Positions 1 through 7,621 of a stretch of 12,203 nt of DNA are shown piece by piece; within the stretch, counting starts at the first letter, position 1; every line of letters starts with the position of its first letter. Location: the NCBI GenBank assembly GCA_021802085.1, contig JAKAAZ010000097.1:1-12203 (forward strand), given 5' to 3'. The notes under the pieces were generated by a model. The model saw only the letters and a program-made list of their open reading frames with translations. It was not told the origin of the DNA and did not search any database. The DNA is from Acidobacteriota bacterium (GTDB lineage: Bacteria > Acidobacteriota > Terriglobia > Terriglobales > Acidobacteriaceae). The translations under genes and the position numbers were made by a program.

Positions 1-488
1 GGATTCCCATCTTCAATGGCACGTTTTATGGTGTCAGCTATTTTTCCGCGTCGATCGTGCTGTCCATTATGGTGGTGCCATTCATCATTTCCATTTCGCG
101 GGAGGTGCTGATCGCCGTGCCCGTGTCACAGCGCGAAGCCATGATGGCGCTGGGCGCGACGAAGTGGGACGTGACCTGGCGCGCCGTGGTGCCGTATGCG
201 CGGCAAGGCATCATGGGATCGATCTTTCTTTCGCTGGCGCGGGCGTTGGGAGAAACCATGGCCGTCACCATGGTGATCGGCAATGTGGCGCAAGTATCCA
301 CCTCGCTGATGGCCCCCGGGTACACGATTGCGGCGGTGATCGCCAATGAATTTACCGAAGCGACCGGCGATCTCTATCTGCACGCGTTGATTGAGCTTGG
401 CCTGGTGCTGTTCGTCGTCACGATGATCTTTAACGCGCTGGCGCGGCTGTTGATGCTGACCATGAAGGGGCATGAGGTGGTCGGATGA
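1..488 (+). CDS. pstC: Phosphate ABC transporter permease PstC (3' end only)
   Basis: This is the C-terminal part of the inner-membrane permease that pairs with PstA to form the phosphate channel of the PstSCAB importer. The 5' end is outside the window; the reading frame is open from base 3, giving 161 visible residues. The sequence shows the cytoplasmic coupling (EAA) loop that docks on the ATPase (REAMMALGATKWDVTWRAVV), followed by the conserved ARALGETMAV stretch. These are hallmarks of Pst-type permeases. Hydrophobic membrane segments flank the loop, and another follows near the C-terminus. The stop codon overlaps the pstA start as ATGA, so translation of the two is probably coupled. Assignment to PstC rather than a second PstA rests on the loop sequence and on its order before an unmistakable PstA. 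The position of the true start cannot be judged. Confidence 0.93.
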   Translation, partial: IPIFNGTFYGVSYFSASIVLSIMVVPFIISISREVLIAVPVSQREAMMALGATKWDVTWRAVVPYARQGIMGSIFLSLARALGETMAVTMVIGNVAQVSTSLMAPGYTIAAVIANEFTEATGDLYLHALIELGLVLFVVTMIFNALARLLMLTMKGHEVVG

Positions 489-1342
489 GCGCGTCGTACC
501 CGCCGTTCTCTCGCAAAATCACGAACATCGTGATGCTGACGTTGACAGGCCTGTGCACCCTGCTGGTTCTGTCGGTGCTGTTGACCATTCTGGGATATTT
601 GTTGTGGAAGGGCGCCAGCTCGCTGAACGTTGACTTCTTTACAAAAATCCCCGCGCCGGTCGGCCAGTCGGGCGGCGGCGTGAAGAATGCAATTGTCGGT
701 ACGTTGAAATTGCTGGCTCTTGCCAGCGCGATCGGTGTCCCGATCGGTCTGTTGGGCGGAATTTATCTGTCGGAGTTCGCGGGCGGATGGTCGGCATTTA
801 CGATTCGCTACACCACGGATTTGCTGAACGGAGTGCCGTCCGTGGTGATGGGGATTTTTGTGTACACGCTGGTGGTGTTGCCGATGCACCATTTTTCCAC
901 CCTGGCCGGCGGCATCGCTCTTGGTATCATGATGATTCCAATTGCCTTACGCAGCACAGAGGACTTTCTTCGGGCGGTACCGCGCAGTTTGCGAGAAGGC
1001 GGTCTGGCGCTGGGCGCCAGCAAATCGGAAACTATCTTCACGATTGTCATTCCCGCAGCCATCTACGGCATTATTACTGGAATCCTGCTGGATATTGCGC
1101 GAGTTGCCGGAGAGACCGCGCCTCTGCTATTTACAGCATTTGGCAACCTGTTCGACAGCCCCGGCTGGATGCAGCCTACGGCGTCGCTGCCGGTGGTGAT
1201 CTACAACTACGCGATTTCGCCCTATGATGCGTGGCATCGGCAGGCATGGGCGGCGGGGTTCGTGCTACTCTCAGGATTGTTGGTGGTCAGCATAATTTCC
1301 CGTCTGATTTTGGCGCGCGGAAAAAAATTATCGCACGGGTAA
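485..1342 (+). CDS. pstA: Phosphate ABC transporter permease PstA
   Basis: This is the second membrane subunit of the high-affinity phosphate importer, 285 residues long and of normal family length. About six hydrophobic segments are visible, near residues 14-40, 68-96, 115-134, 140-155, 188-208 and 255-277. The diagnostic PstA region runs from about 160 to 220: an EAA-type coupling loop (SLREGGLALGASKSETI), then PAAIYGIITGILL and ARVAGETAPLLFTA. The start at 485 overlaps the pstC stop by four bases. A GAGGTGG sequence at 474-480 is well placed as a ribosome binding site inside the end of pstC. The gene ends 10 bases before the GTG start of pstB. Nothing is missing or unusual. The pst operon is typically induced by phosphate limitation, but the promoter and any PhoB-type boxes would be upstream of this window. 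Confidence 0.96.
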   Translation: MSASYPPFSRKITNIVMLTLTGLCTLLVLSVLLTILGYLLWKGASSLNVDFFTKIPAPVGQSGGGVKNAIVGTLKLLALASAIGVPIGLLGGIYLSEFAGGWSAFTIRYTTDLLNGVPSVVMGIFVYTLVVLPMHHFSTLAGGIALGIMMIPIALRSTEDFLRAVPRSLREGGLALGASKSETIFTIVIPAAIYGIITGILLDIARVAGETAPLLFTAFGNLFDSPGWMQPTASLPVVIYNYAISPYDAWHRQAWAAGFVLLSGLLVVSIISRLILARGKKLSHG

Positions 1343-1352
1343 CCGCTAATCA

Positions 1353-2198
1353 GTGATGACAACTTCAATGAAGCCATTTGACCTGAGGCAGCTTTCGAAA
1401 GCCCATGAAGTTCGTTTTGCGGTCGATGTGGAGACGGATGAAAAACTACCCTGGCCACAGTTCACTGTCGCAGACCTCAACTTCTTTTATGGCGCGCATC
1501 AAGCCCTGAAGGGCATCAATCTGATCGTTCCCAATAAGCGCGTGATGGCGTTCATTGGGCCCTCAGGATGCGGCAAGACCACTCTGCTGCGTACCTTCAA
1601 CCGGATGAATGAAACCATACCGGGTACGCGGGTCGAGGGCAGCATTCGCCTGGGGGACAAGGATCTTTTCAGTTTTCCCGCGACGACCTTGCGCCGCGTC
1701 GTCGGCATGGTCTTCCAGAAGCCCTCCCCCTTCCCAAAATCAATTTTTGACAATGTGGCGTACGGTCTGCGCCTCGACCCTGCAATACGCCGCAATGAAG
1801 TTGCCGACAAGGTGGAGCAGAGCCTGCGTCGGGCGGCGCTCTGGGATGAGGTGAAGGACAAGCTGCATCAGTCCGCCAACGGAATCTCCGGCGGCCAGCA
1901 GCAGCGGCTGTGCATTGCGCGCGCGCTGGCGGTCGAACCTGAAGTGTTGTTGCTGGACGAACCGTGCTCGGCGCTTGATCCTCTGTCGACGGCGAAGATC
2001 GAAGATCTGTTGTTTGAGATCAAGGACCTTTGCACGATTGTGATCGTGACCCACAATATGCTGCAGGCGGCGCGGGTCGCCGACTATGTTGGATTCTTCC
2101 TGAACGGGGAATTGATCGAACTGAACCGCGCCAAGCAAATTTTCCAGAATCCGGAAATGCAGCAGACCCAGGACTATATTACGGGCCGCTTCGGCTGA
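1353..2198 (+). CDS. pstB: Phosphate ABC transporter ATP-binding protein PstB
   Basis: This is the cytoplasmic ATPase that powers phosphate import through PstC and PstA. In the 281-residue reading, the Walker A motif GPSGCGKTT is at 69-77, the Q-loop glutamine at 122 (VFQKPSPFP), the signature ISGGQQQR at 178-185, the Walker B LLLLDEP around 198-204 and the H-loop histidine at 234 (VTHNM). The C-terminal TEDYITGRFG-type ending, here QDYITGRFG, is specific to PstB. Small departures from the consensus are Ile for Leu at the start of the signature and Cys after DEP. The first ~35 residues form a hydrophilic leader before the ABC fold. Three start codons lie close together (GTG 1353, ATG 1356, ATG 1368), and none has a clear ribosome binding site, so the start is uncertain by up to five residues. 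The gene is cotranscribed with pstCA; no phoU follows. Confidence 0.96.
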   Translation: MMTTSMKPFDLRQLSKAHEVRFAVDVETDEKLPWPQFTVADLNFFYGAHQALKGINLIVPNKRVMAFIGPSGCGKTTLLRTFNRMNETIPGTRVEGSIRLGDKDLFSFPATTLRRVVGMVFQKPSPFPKSIFDNVAYGLRLDPAIRRNEVADKVEQSLRRAALWDEVKDKLHQSANGISGGQQQRLCIARALAVEPEVLLLDEPCSALDPLSTAKIEDLLFEIKDLCTIVIVTHNMLQAARVADYVGFFLNGELIELNRAKQIFQNPEMQQTQDYITGRFG

Positions 2199-2228
2199 TG
2201 TTTTCGCCCGGCTGATATCCTAGAACCA

Positions 2229-3395
2229 ATGTCCCAGCCGTCTCCTTTAGAAGTTCATCGCGATCGCTTCGGCTCAGACGGCGCTGCCTATCAAGCGCCT
2301 GGGCGCGTCAATCTGATTGGTGAGCACACGGATACGAGCGAAGGCTTTGTCATGCCGGCGGCGCTCGATCTGCGGACCATTTCCGTGCTGAGTCCACGAA
2401 GCGACGCGGCCGCACATATCTTTTCAGTAAATTTCGACGAGCAAGTCAGCCTCGACTTGCGGCATCTGCCTCCCCGCCCGCGTGGCCACTGGAGCGATTA
2501 CCCGGCGAGCGTTCTGTGGACGCTGGGACAGCGGGGAATTCATTGCGACGGCTTCGACTTGACGCTTTCCGGTACCGTGCCGGTGGGTTCGGGGCTCAGT
2601 TCCTCGGCCTCAGTGGAAGTCGCGGTTGCGGTCGCCGTGCTTGCGTATGCCGGAATCACGCTGCCTAAGACTGACATCGCCAAAATCTGTCAATTTTCTG
2701 AAAACAACTATGTCGGCGCACAGAGCGGCATCATGGACCCTTTCGCGTCCTGCTGCGGAGTTGAAAATCATGCGCTGCTGCTGGACTGCCGTTCGCTCGA
2801 CTATGAACCGTTGCCGCTTCCGAGCGAGGTGCTGCTGGTGATCTGCAACTCCATGGTGAAGCATTCACTGGCAGGCGGCGGAGAATACAACGCGCGGCGC
2901 GCCGAGGTGCAGGCCGGTCTGCGGATTCTTCAACAGCATGATCCGATGATCCATACATTGCGGGATGTTACTGAGGACGAATTGCGACCATACGCAAGCG
3001 AGATGCCCGACAATATCTTTCGCCGGTGCCTGCATGTGGTCACGGAAAACCGAAGGGTCCTTCAAGCGGCGGATGCGTTGCGGCAGCATGATTTTCTCCG
3101 GTTTGGCCGGCTTATGCACGAAGCCCACGTGAGCATGCGAGACAATTACGCTGCCAGCTGTATGGAGACCGATGTCCTGGTTGAGTTGGCATCGAAGCAG
3201 CGCGGCTGTTTTGGCGCGCGCATTACCGGAGGCGGATTTGGCGGCTGCACCATCAACTTGGTCGATGCGGACTACGTCGATCGATTTGTGAAGAATGTTC
3301 GCGCAGGATATGAGGAAGCCACGGGAATACGAGCGGAAATTTATATGAGCCGCGCATCGGATGGCGCAGGCCCGCTCTTGGTGGACCAGGCGTGA
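2229..3395 (+). CDS. galK: Galactokinase-family GHMP sugar kinase
   Basis: This is predicted to phosphorylate galactose, or a related sugar, at C1 using ATP, the first step of the Leloir pathway in the cytoplasm. The 388-residue length matches GalK. Motif 1, GRVNLIGEHTD, is at 25-35 and holds the sugar-binding Glu, His and Asp. The phosphate-binding loop PVGSGLSSSAS is at 118-128. The catalytic Asp is D170 in GIMDPF. The third GHMP motif, GGGFGG, is at 334-339. Two signature positions differ from most galactokinases: HTDTS replaces the usual HTDYN, and MDPF replaces MDQF/Y. The sugar specificity is therefore less certain than the family. The gene begins 30 bases after pstB on the same strand with no terminator between, and has no convincing ribosome binding site. 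It converges on the Ig-like gene with only 24 bases between the stop codons. No galT, galE or galM lies in the window. Confidence 0.85.
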   Translation: MSQPSPLEVHRDRFGSDGAAYQAPGRVNLIGEHTDTSEGFVMPAALDLRTISVLSPRSDAAAHIFSVNFDEQVSLDLRHLPPRPRGHWSDYPASVLWTLGQRGIHCDGFDLTLSGTVPVGSGLSSSASVEVAVAVAVLAYAGITLPKTDIAKICQFSENNYVGAQSGIMDPFASCCGVENHALLLDCRSLDYEPLPLPSEVLLVICNSMVKHSLAGGGEYNARRAEVQAGLRILQQHDPMIHTLRDVTEDELRPYASEMPDNIFRRCLHVVTENRRVLQAADALRQHDFLRFGRLMHEAHVSMRDNYAASCMETDVLVELASKQRGCFGARITGGGFGGCTINLVDADYVDRFVKNVRAGYEEATGIRAEIYMSRASDGAGPLLVDQA

Positions 3396-3419
3396 CCCAG
3401 AACGAACTTTACAGTTGCA

Positions 3420-4043
3420 CTATTGAACAATGACTGTGACGTTTGTCGACGCTTGAATTTTCCCGGTAGCCTGATCGGTTCCCATCACGGTGAAGACGTA
3501 GTTCCCCGCAGGCGTGCGGTTGTTTGCAATGCCGCTGCCACAGCCGATGGGGGCGATCAACACACTTGCAAAGACAAGACACAGCAAGTTTCTCCGCGTT
3601 CTGCCGCTTGCCGGGATGAAGAGGAGCAAGGCGCACGCCAGAAACGCATACCCGCCTGCTGGAAACGCAGGCCGCCGGTAGCGCAGAGACACGGGCATAG
3701 GCACGCCGTAGGTTGCGATTGTCAGTGAGAAAGTTACTGGATTCGGTCCGGTAACAGTTGGGGGAGCCATTGCGGGCCCAGTTTGTCCGCAGAATGGTGG
3801 GTACATGGTCCCTTGGGGATTCTCAGTGAGGGTGCAGCCGACGCTGACGGTCCCGGTAAAGCCATTTTGCGGAGTGATGGTGAAGTTGACCCGATTTCCG
3901 CCTGGGTTCTTGATCGTGATCGTGCTGGCCGGTGCGGTGATCGTGAAGCCGGGAGTACTTGCAGCCTTCGCCGGTAGCCAGCAGAGAAAGAAAAATCCGA
4001 GCGCAAGAATCGCGCTGAACCGACGATCTCGTATCTTTTTCAT
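3420..4043 (-). CDS. Small exported Ig-like protein with membrane hairpin and CGSG tail (acidobacterial type)
   Basis: The function is unknown; the architecture is recognisable. The 207 residues contain a signal peptide (1-28, basic start, hydrophobic core, AKA cleavage site) and a short beta-rich Ig-like segment (about 31-110, with ITIKNPGGNRVNFTI and GFTGTVSVGC strands). Two hydrophobic stretches follow (about 129-144 and 152-166) around a basic RTRR turn, then GCGSG at 167-171 and a final beta segment beginning TPAGNYVFTV. From general knowledge, this hydrophobic hairpin, GCG and TPAG-type tail recurs at the C-termini of large secreted acidobacterial Ig or beta-propeller proteins; here almost nothing precedes it. 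The start has a good ribosome binding site (AAGGGAG, 4049-4055, five bases from the ATG). It lies 122 bases downstream of a mannosidase on the same strand and could be cotranscribed or have its own promoter. A structural or surface-anchoring role is only inferred. Confidence 0.75.
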   Translation of the reverse strand: MKKIRDRRFSAILALGFFFLCWLPAKAASTPGFTITAPASTITIKNPGGNRVNFTITPQNGFTGTVSVGCTLTENPQGTMYPPFCGQTGPAMAPPTVTGPNPVTFSLTIATYGVPMPVSLRYRRPAFPAGGYAFLACALLLFIPASGRTRRNLLCLVFASVLIAPIGCGSGIANNRTPAGNYVFTVMGTDQATGKIQASTNVTVIVQ

Positions 4044-4165
4044 GGCTTCTCCCTTCGGAGCGGAAGAAGTTTGGTCCTTAGCCCTGTTCTAGTTTTCCAG
4101 AATATCTGGCAGCATGGGCGAAAGTTTTTCAACTCCCGCCCGCTGAGTCACGCTCCTGCCTGACC
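4044..4165. other. Intergenic gap between the second mannosidase and the Ig-like gene
   Basis: This 122-base gap holds the ribosome binding site of the downstream Ig-like gene at 4049-4055. It also holds a short imperfect palindrome, CCAGAATATCTGG, at 4097-4109 (five-base arms, three-base centre). I see no convincing terminator hairpin after the mannosidase stop at 4166 and no clear -35/-10 pair. Read-through from the mannosidase into the Ig-like gene is therefore possible. The palindrome is too short to call an operator. Confidence 0.4.
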
Positions 4166-7100
4166 TTACTTCTGCGCCTGCCAGAAGCTTGCGCCGCGAT
4201 TGCCGAAGTCGACACGCACGGTGTTGATGGAGTATGGCCCCACCGGCACAGTGATGTGGTTGCCGGAGACGGGCAGTGGATCGCCTTCCGCTTTTTCGAG
4301 CAGGTTGGCAGAGGTTGCCGAGGTTGCGCCATCGGGAAGGCTGATGTCCGCTGTTGTTTTGGTTCCCGCCCACTCATAGAAACGCAGGATCAGGCTGTCG
4401 CCGTCCTCGCTCTTCTTCATTGCGCTCAACACCAGATTTTCCGGCTTAACGGTGACGAAGGAATGCGTGGCTGGCAGGTCGCCGGTGTGGGCATCTGTCT
4501 GCATGGCATGGAGAGGGATGTTGAAGGCATAGCCGTGCAGCACCGTGTTCGCATGCCGCCAGGTGCCGGCATGCGGATAGAGGGAGTAGCGGATATGCTG
4601 CTCACCCATATCGGCGTTCGGATCGGGCGATTTCGGCGAACGCAGCAGGGAAAGCTGCAGCACGTTGCCTTTCGCGTCATAACCATATTTGGAGTCGTTG
4701 ATCAGACTGAAGCCGTGCTGGCCATCGCCTTCATCGGCCCAACGCTGTGCCGAGACTTCAAACTTGGCGTCTTCCACAGAATTGTTCCGTGTTGTGGGAC
4801 GTTCGATGGTTCCGTAGGGAATCTCGAACGTCGCCTTGGGAGCGGTGGCGGCCAGAGTAAAGCCGGCCTTGAGGAAAATGTGGTCTTCATGCCAGTCCAC
4901 GTCGTTGACGAGATCGACACGATTCAGGCCCGCATAGAGAATGATGTTCTGCACGAAGGTGGATTTGTCCCAGTGCCGGGTGATGCGAACCTCGCTGCGC
5001 ACCGGGCCGCGTTCGATTACCTGGACGCTGTCGGCCATCGTCAGGTCCGTTCCATGGTTGACGTAGTCGGGGTTGATGTTCCAGGCGTCGTATTGCTTGG
5101 GCTTATCGACATATGCCTGCAGGATATTGCCGCAGCTTCCGCTGGCGAGGCTTTCAAAGTGAGACTGCTTGTCGTAGAGGCTGGTGATGCAGCCATTCTT
5201 GGGATCGATGACTACACGCAGCGCAGAGTTTTCCAGCGTGGTGCCATCGACCTTCAAATCGCTCGCAACCTTGCGCGTGCCGGGCACGGCATGCAGCACC
5301 GTGTAGCCGACGGACGGAACATCCTTCGGTTCCAGCAATAGATGATAGCTGTGAGTGTTTGCGTCCTGAGAAAGAATCTGCATCGGTACGGCCATGCCAT
5401 GGGCATCGAGCACAGAGATTCCGTTCGGCTCCGCCTGCGGCATCTGCACATTCGCTTCCACAACGTCGGTGCGATTCCAGCTCAATGGGTTCCAGATGAG
5501 AACTGGAACGCCTGCGTGGGTGTTGGTGTCAATGTGGCTGTCGATGTCCGAAAGCGCGTTGTGCGTTGCGCCCATGGCGGTCCAATGGATCACATTGAAC
5601 TGTTTTTGAGCGTCCTTATAGATCACGCCTATGCCGGAGCCTGCGGCGAGATCGTGGAAACCGTTGAAGACCTGCAGTTTCCATGCCGCGGTGAGCTGAT
5701 CGTTGGGGTACTCCAGGCCACCGAGCCAAGCCAGCGAGGAATATTTTTCCGCGTTCAGGAGCCACTCCGAGCCGTGACGAAGATTCCACTTCTGCTTGGC
5801 CTGGGTGGTGTACGTGCCGCGATGAAATTCCAGATAGAGCTCATCGTTCCAAACCGGCAGGCTGATTTGCCCTGCAGGCGGAGCTGCCAAGGTTTTCTTG
5901 CCGGCAGCCAGAGTTTCGTAGTTCCAGATGGGAGCGTCCGCCGTATCGACGCGTTTGTCCATGCTGTCGAAGAAACTCTGGGCCACTCCAAATTCCGCGT
6001 GCGGATAGACCTTGTTGGACTCCATCCAGCGCATGCCGCTGTCGAGCATGTCGCGTGTTGGACCGCCGCCATGATCGCCAACGCCGTAGAGATGCATCAT
6101 CTCGTTCTGGCCTGGGTTGAGCTGGACGGACGTGGCCAGATAGCTGGCCATGCTCACCGGTTCAATCGGATTGCCGTAGCCGTGCGGAAAATAGGTGAGC
6201 ACGCGGCTGCCATCCGGAGACTGCCACCAGAACAACTTCATGGGAAGCTGATTGGTGTCGTTCCAGGACATCTTTTGCGTGACGAAATAATCGATGCCGG
6301 ACTTCTTGTACATCTGCGGCAACTGCCAGTTATAGCCGAAGGTATCTGGGTTCCAGCCGATGCGAACATTCACGCCGAAGTTCTTCTGGAAGTAGCGCTT
6401 GCCCAGCAGAATTTCGCGTACGGTGGATTCGCCATCGGGCAGGTTCAGGTCCGGCTCGACCCACATGCCGCCGACCAGTTCCCAGCGGCCTTCCTTCACA
6501 CGCTGTTGAATCTGTTTGAACATGTCAGGATATTTATCCTGCATCCATTCGTAGTATTGAGCCGCAGACGCCGTGTAGGTGTAGTCGGGATACTCATCCA
6601 TCAACTGCAATGCGGTGCCGAATGTGCGGTGGACCACGTCGACGGTTTCGGTCCACGGCCATAGCCAGGCAGCGTCGATATGGGAGTTGCCCGTCATATG
6701 AATGTCATACTGTTGCAGCGCGGGACGGAGAGGTTCCAGCGTCGATTGCGCCTTATTCAGAGAAGCGTCGAAGGCCGCCTGATCGCCCTTATCGAGGGCC
6801 GAGAGATCCACGGAGGTGGCGGCATCATCGAGAGTCTTTTCCCGCGCAGCGAGTGTGGCTGCGTCCGGCGTGATGGTGGGCAGCAGGTACGCGGCGGAAA
6901 TCAACTCATCGCGAAGATCTTGCGGATTGGGGCGATTGCCGGCAAAGACAACATTGAGCCGGAATCCGAAGACGCGTTTTGGCTCCGGAGTGTCCAGCAT
7001 CTTTACCGCGACCAGAATTTTGTCACCGGGCTTGGCATTGCCGAAGAGCAACTGCTTTTCCAGGCTTTCACCCAGCGCGACGCGGCTGCCATTGAAATAC

Positions 7101-7492
7101 AGAATGTCCGTTCCCCTGGAACGTGGGAGTTCCAACCAGACTTGTGCGCCGCTGATGTCGTAGCCATTCACGGATTTCGGGATTTCGATCAGACGCCGAA
7201 ACCAGACCGCTTCCGGAGGTGCAGTAAAAGGAAACTGGACGGTCTGCCAACCACTAGTGTCGGTATCGGGCCGCTCCGCGTGGGGAACGTCGCCGACGTG
7301 ATATTGCCAGCCCTGATCGGGGATGGAACCGAATGTACCTAAAAGGTCGACAACTTTTTGCGCCTGCGGGGGAAAGGTATACGCCCCAGCCGGAGCCACT
7401 GGACCTCGTCTCTGTCCATGGGCGAAGACTGAAAAGACAGCGATACAGAATACCAAGGAAAAAAGGGGAACTAGTTTGGGAACACGCTTCAC
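4166..7492 (-). CDS. Exported GH38 alpha-mannosidase, MAN2C1-like (paralogue B)
   Basis: This is predicted to hydrolyse terminal alpha-linked mannose by a retaining, metal-dependent mechanism. The 1108 residues begin with a signal peptide (1-26, AHG cleavage site), so the enzyme is exported. A beta-rich region (about 60-190, including DILYFNGSRVALGES) is followed by the catalytic barrel from about 265. Expected metal ligands are H271 and D273 in HIDAAWLWPW, D383 in GWNPDTFGY (also the nucleophile) and H613 in NGFHDLAAGSG. The helical middle domain shows FHRGTYTTQAKQKWN (about 556-570), and the rest is the C-terminal beta domain with IPYGTIERPT. The motif spacing resembles the mammalian cytosolic MAN2C1 class. 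The start is GTG at 7490-7492, set by GGAGGAG seven bases upstream. It is about 88% identical to the gene at 7682-11011. The substrate is unknown; family membership is secure. Confidence 0.93.
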   Translation of the reverse strand: MKRVPKLVPLFSLVFCIAVFSVFAHGQRRGPVAPAGAYTFPPQAQKVVDLLGTFGSIPDQGWQYHVGDVPHAERPDTDTSGWQTVQFPFTAPPEAVWFRRLIEIPKSVNGYDISGAQVWLELPRSRGTDILYFNGSRVALGESLEKQLLFGNAKPGDKILVAVKMLDTPEPKRVFGFRLNVVFAGNRPNPQDLRDELISAAYLLPTITPDAATLAAREKTLDDAATSVDLSALDKGDQAAFDASLNKAQSTLEPLRPALQQYDIHMTGNSHIDAAWLWPWTETVDVVHRTFGTALQLMDEYPDYTYTASAAQYYEWMQDKYPDMFKQIQQRVKEGRWELVGGMWVEPDLNLPDGESTVREILLGKRYFQKNFGVNVRIGWNPDTFGYNWQLPQMYKKSGIDYFVTQKMSWNDTNQLPMKLFWWQSPDGSRVLTYFPHGYGNPIEPVSMASYLATSVQLNPGQNEMMHLYGVGDHGGGPTRDMLDSGMRWMESNKVYPHAEFGVAQSFFDSMDKRVDTADAPIWNYETLAAGKKTLAAPPAGQISLPVWNDELYLEFHRGTYTTQAKQKWNLRHGSEWLLNAEKYSSLAWLGGLEYPNDQLTAAWKLQVFNGFHDLAAGSGIGVIYKDAQKQFNVIHWTAMGATHNALSDIDSHIDTNTHAGVPVLIWNPLSWNRTDVVEANVQMPQAEPNGISVLDAHGMAVPMQILSQDANTHSYHLLLEPKDVPSVGYTVLHAVPGTRKVASDLKVDGTTLENSALRVVIDPKNGCITSLYDKQSHFESLASGSCGNILQAYVDKPKQYDAWNINPDYVNHGTDLTMADSVQVIERGPVRSEVRITRHWDKSTFVQNIILYAGLNRVDLVNDVDWHEDHIFLKAGFTLAATAPKATFEIPYGTIERPTTRNNSVEDAKFEVSAQRWADEGDGQHGFSLINDSKYGYDAKGNVLQLSLLRSPKSPDPNADMGEQHIRYSLYPHAGTWRHANTVLHGYAFNIPLHAMQTDAHTGDLPATHSFVTVKPENLVLSAMKKSEDGDSLILRFYEWAGTKTTADISLPDGATSATSANLLEKAEGDPLPVSGNHITVPVGPYSINTVRVDFGNRGASFWQAQK

Positions 7493-7496
7493 GTGG

Positions 7497-7528
7497 TTAC
7501 TCCTCCGGGGAAAATTTTACACTGCGTT
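7497..7528 (-). promoter_or_regulatory. Leader of mannosidase B: strong ribosome binding site and possible -10
   Basis: Read on the - strand, GGAGGAG (7500-7506) sits seven bases before the GTG start and is a near-perfect Shine-Dalgarno, which fixes this unusual start. Upstream is TGTAAAATT, in which TAAAAT (7514-7519) resembles a -10 box. I find no good -35 at the normal distance. The whole block is matched almost base for base in front of the other mannosidase. The ribosome binding site is firm; the promoter is only a suggestion. Confidence 0.6.
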
Positions 7529-7621
7529 GCGGAAATACACTAAAACTGCCTATCCGATGGCCTGTGGCTGTGGATTGGGCGGTGCGGGGCGCTATATTGA
7601 CGCTGGTGCGACGCGCCCATT

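Larger units (their letters stand above)
4166..7528 (-). repeat. Tandem paralogous repeat, unit B (mannosidase plus leader)
   Basis: This unit is directly repeated at 7682-11046 in the same orientation. The offset is 3516 bases at the stop codons and 3519 at the start codons, explained by a single three-base indel near residue 124. Homology covers the whole coding region and continues upstream through the ribosome binding site to a shared AACGCAGTGTAAAATT block (+ strand 7513-7528). Just downstream of the two stop codons I see no similarity, so the repeat ends close to the stop. Confidence 0.9.

Noticed and set aside
3396..3437. Bidirectional terminator between the convergent galK and Ig-like genes
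   Set aside because: Only a weak five-base ACAGT/ACTGT pairing could be found, mostly inside the Ig-like gene, with no stable stem or U tract.
4097..4109. Short palindrome CCAGAATATCTGG as an operator
   Set aside because: The arms are only five bases, there is a single copy, and no matching site was seen elsewhere in the window. This is expected by chance.
4256..6664. Long antisense open frames on the + strand across mannosidase B, about 800 codons broken by one stop
   Set aside because: The frame is codon-on-codon with the sense gene, so it can only stop where the sense strand uses TTA, CTA or TCA, which are rare in GC-rich genes. The one internal stop (5339-5341) is a sense CTA. The product resembles no known family.
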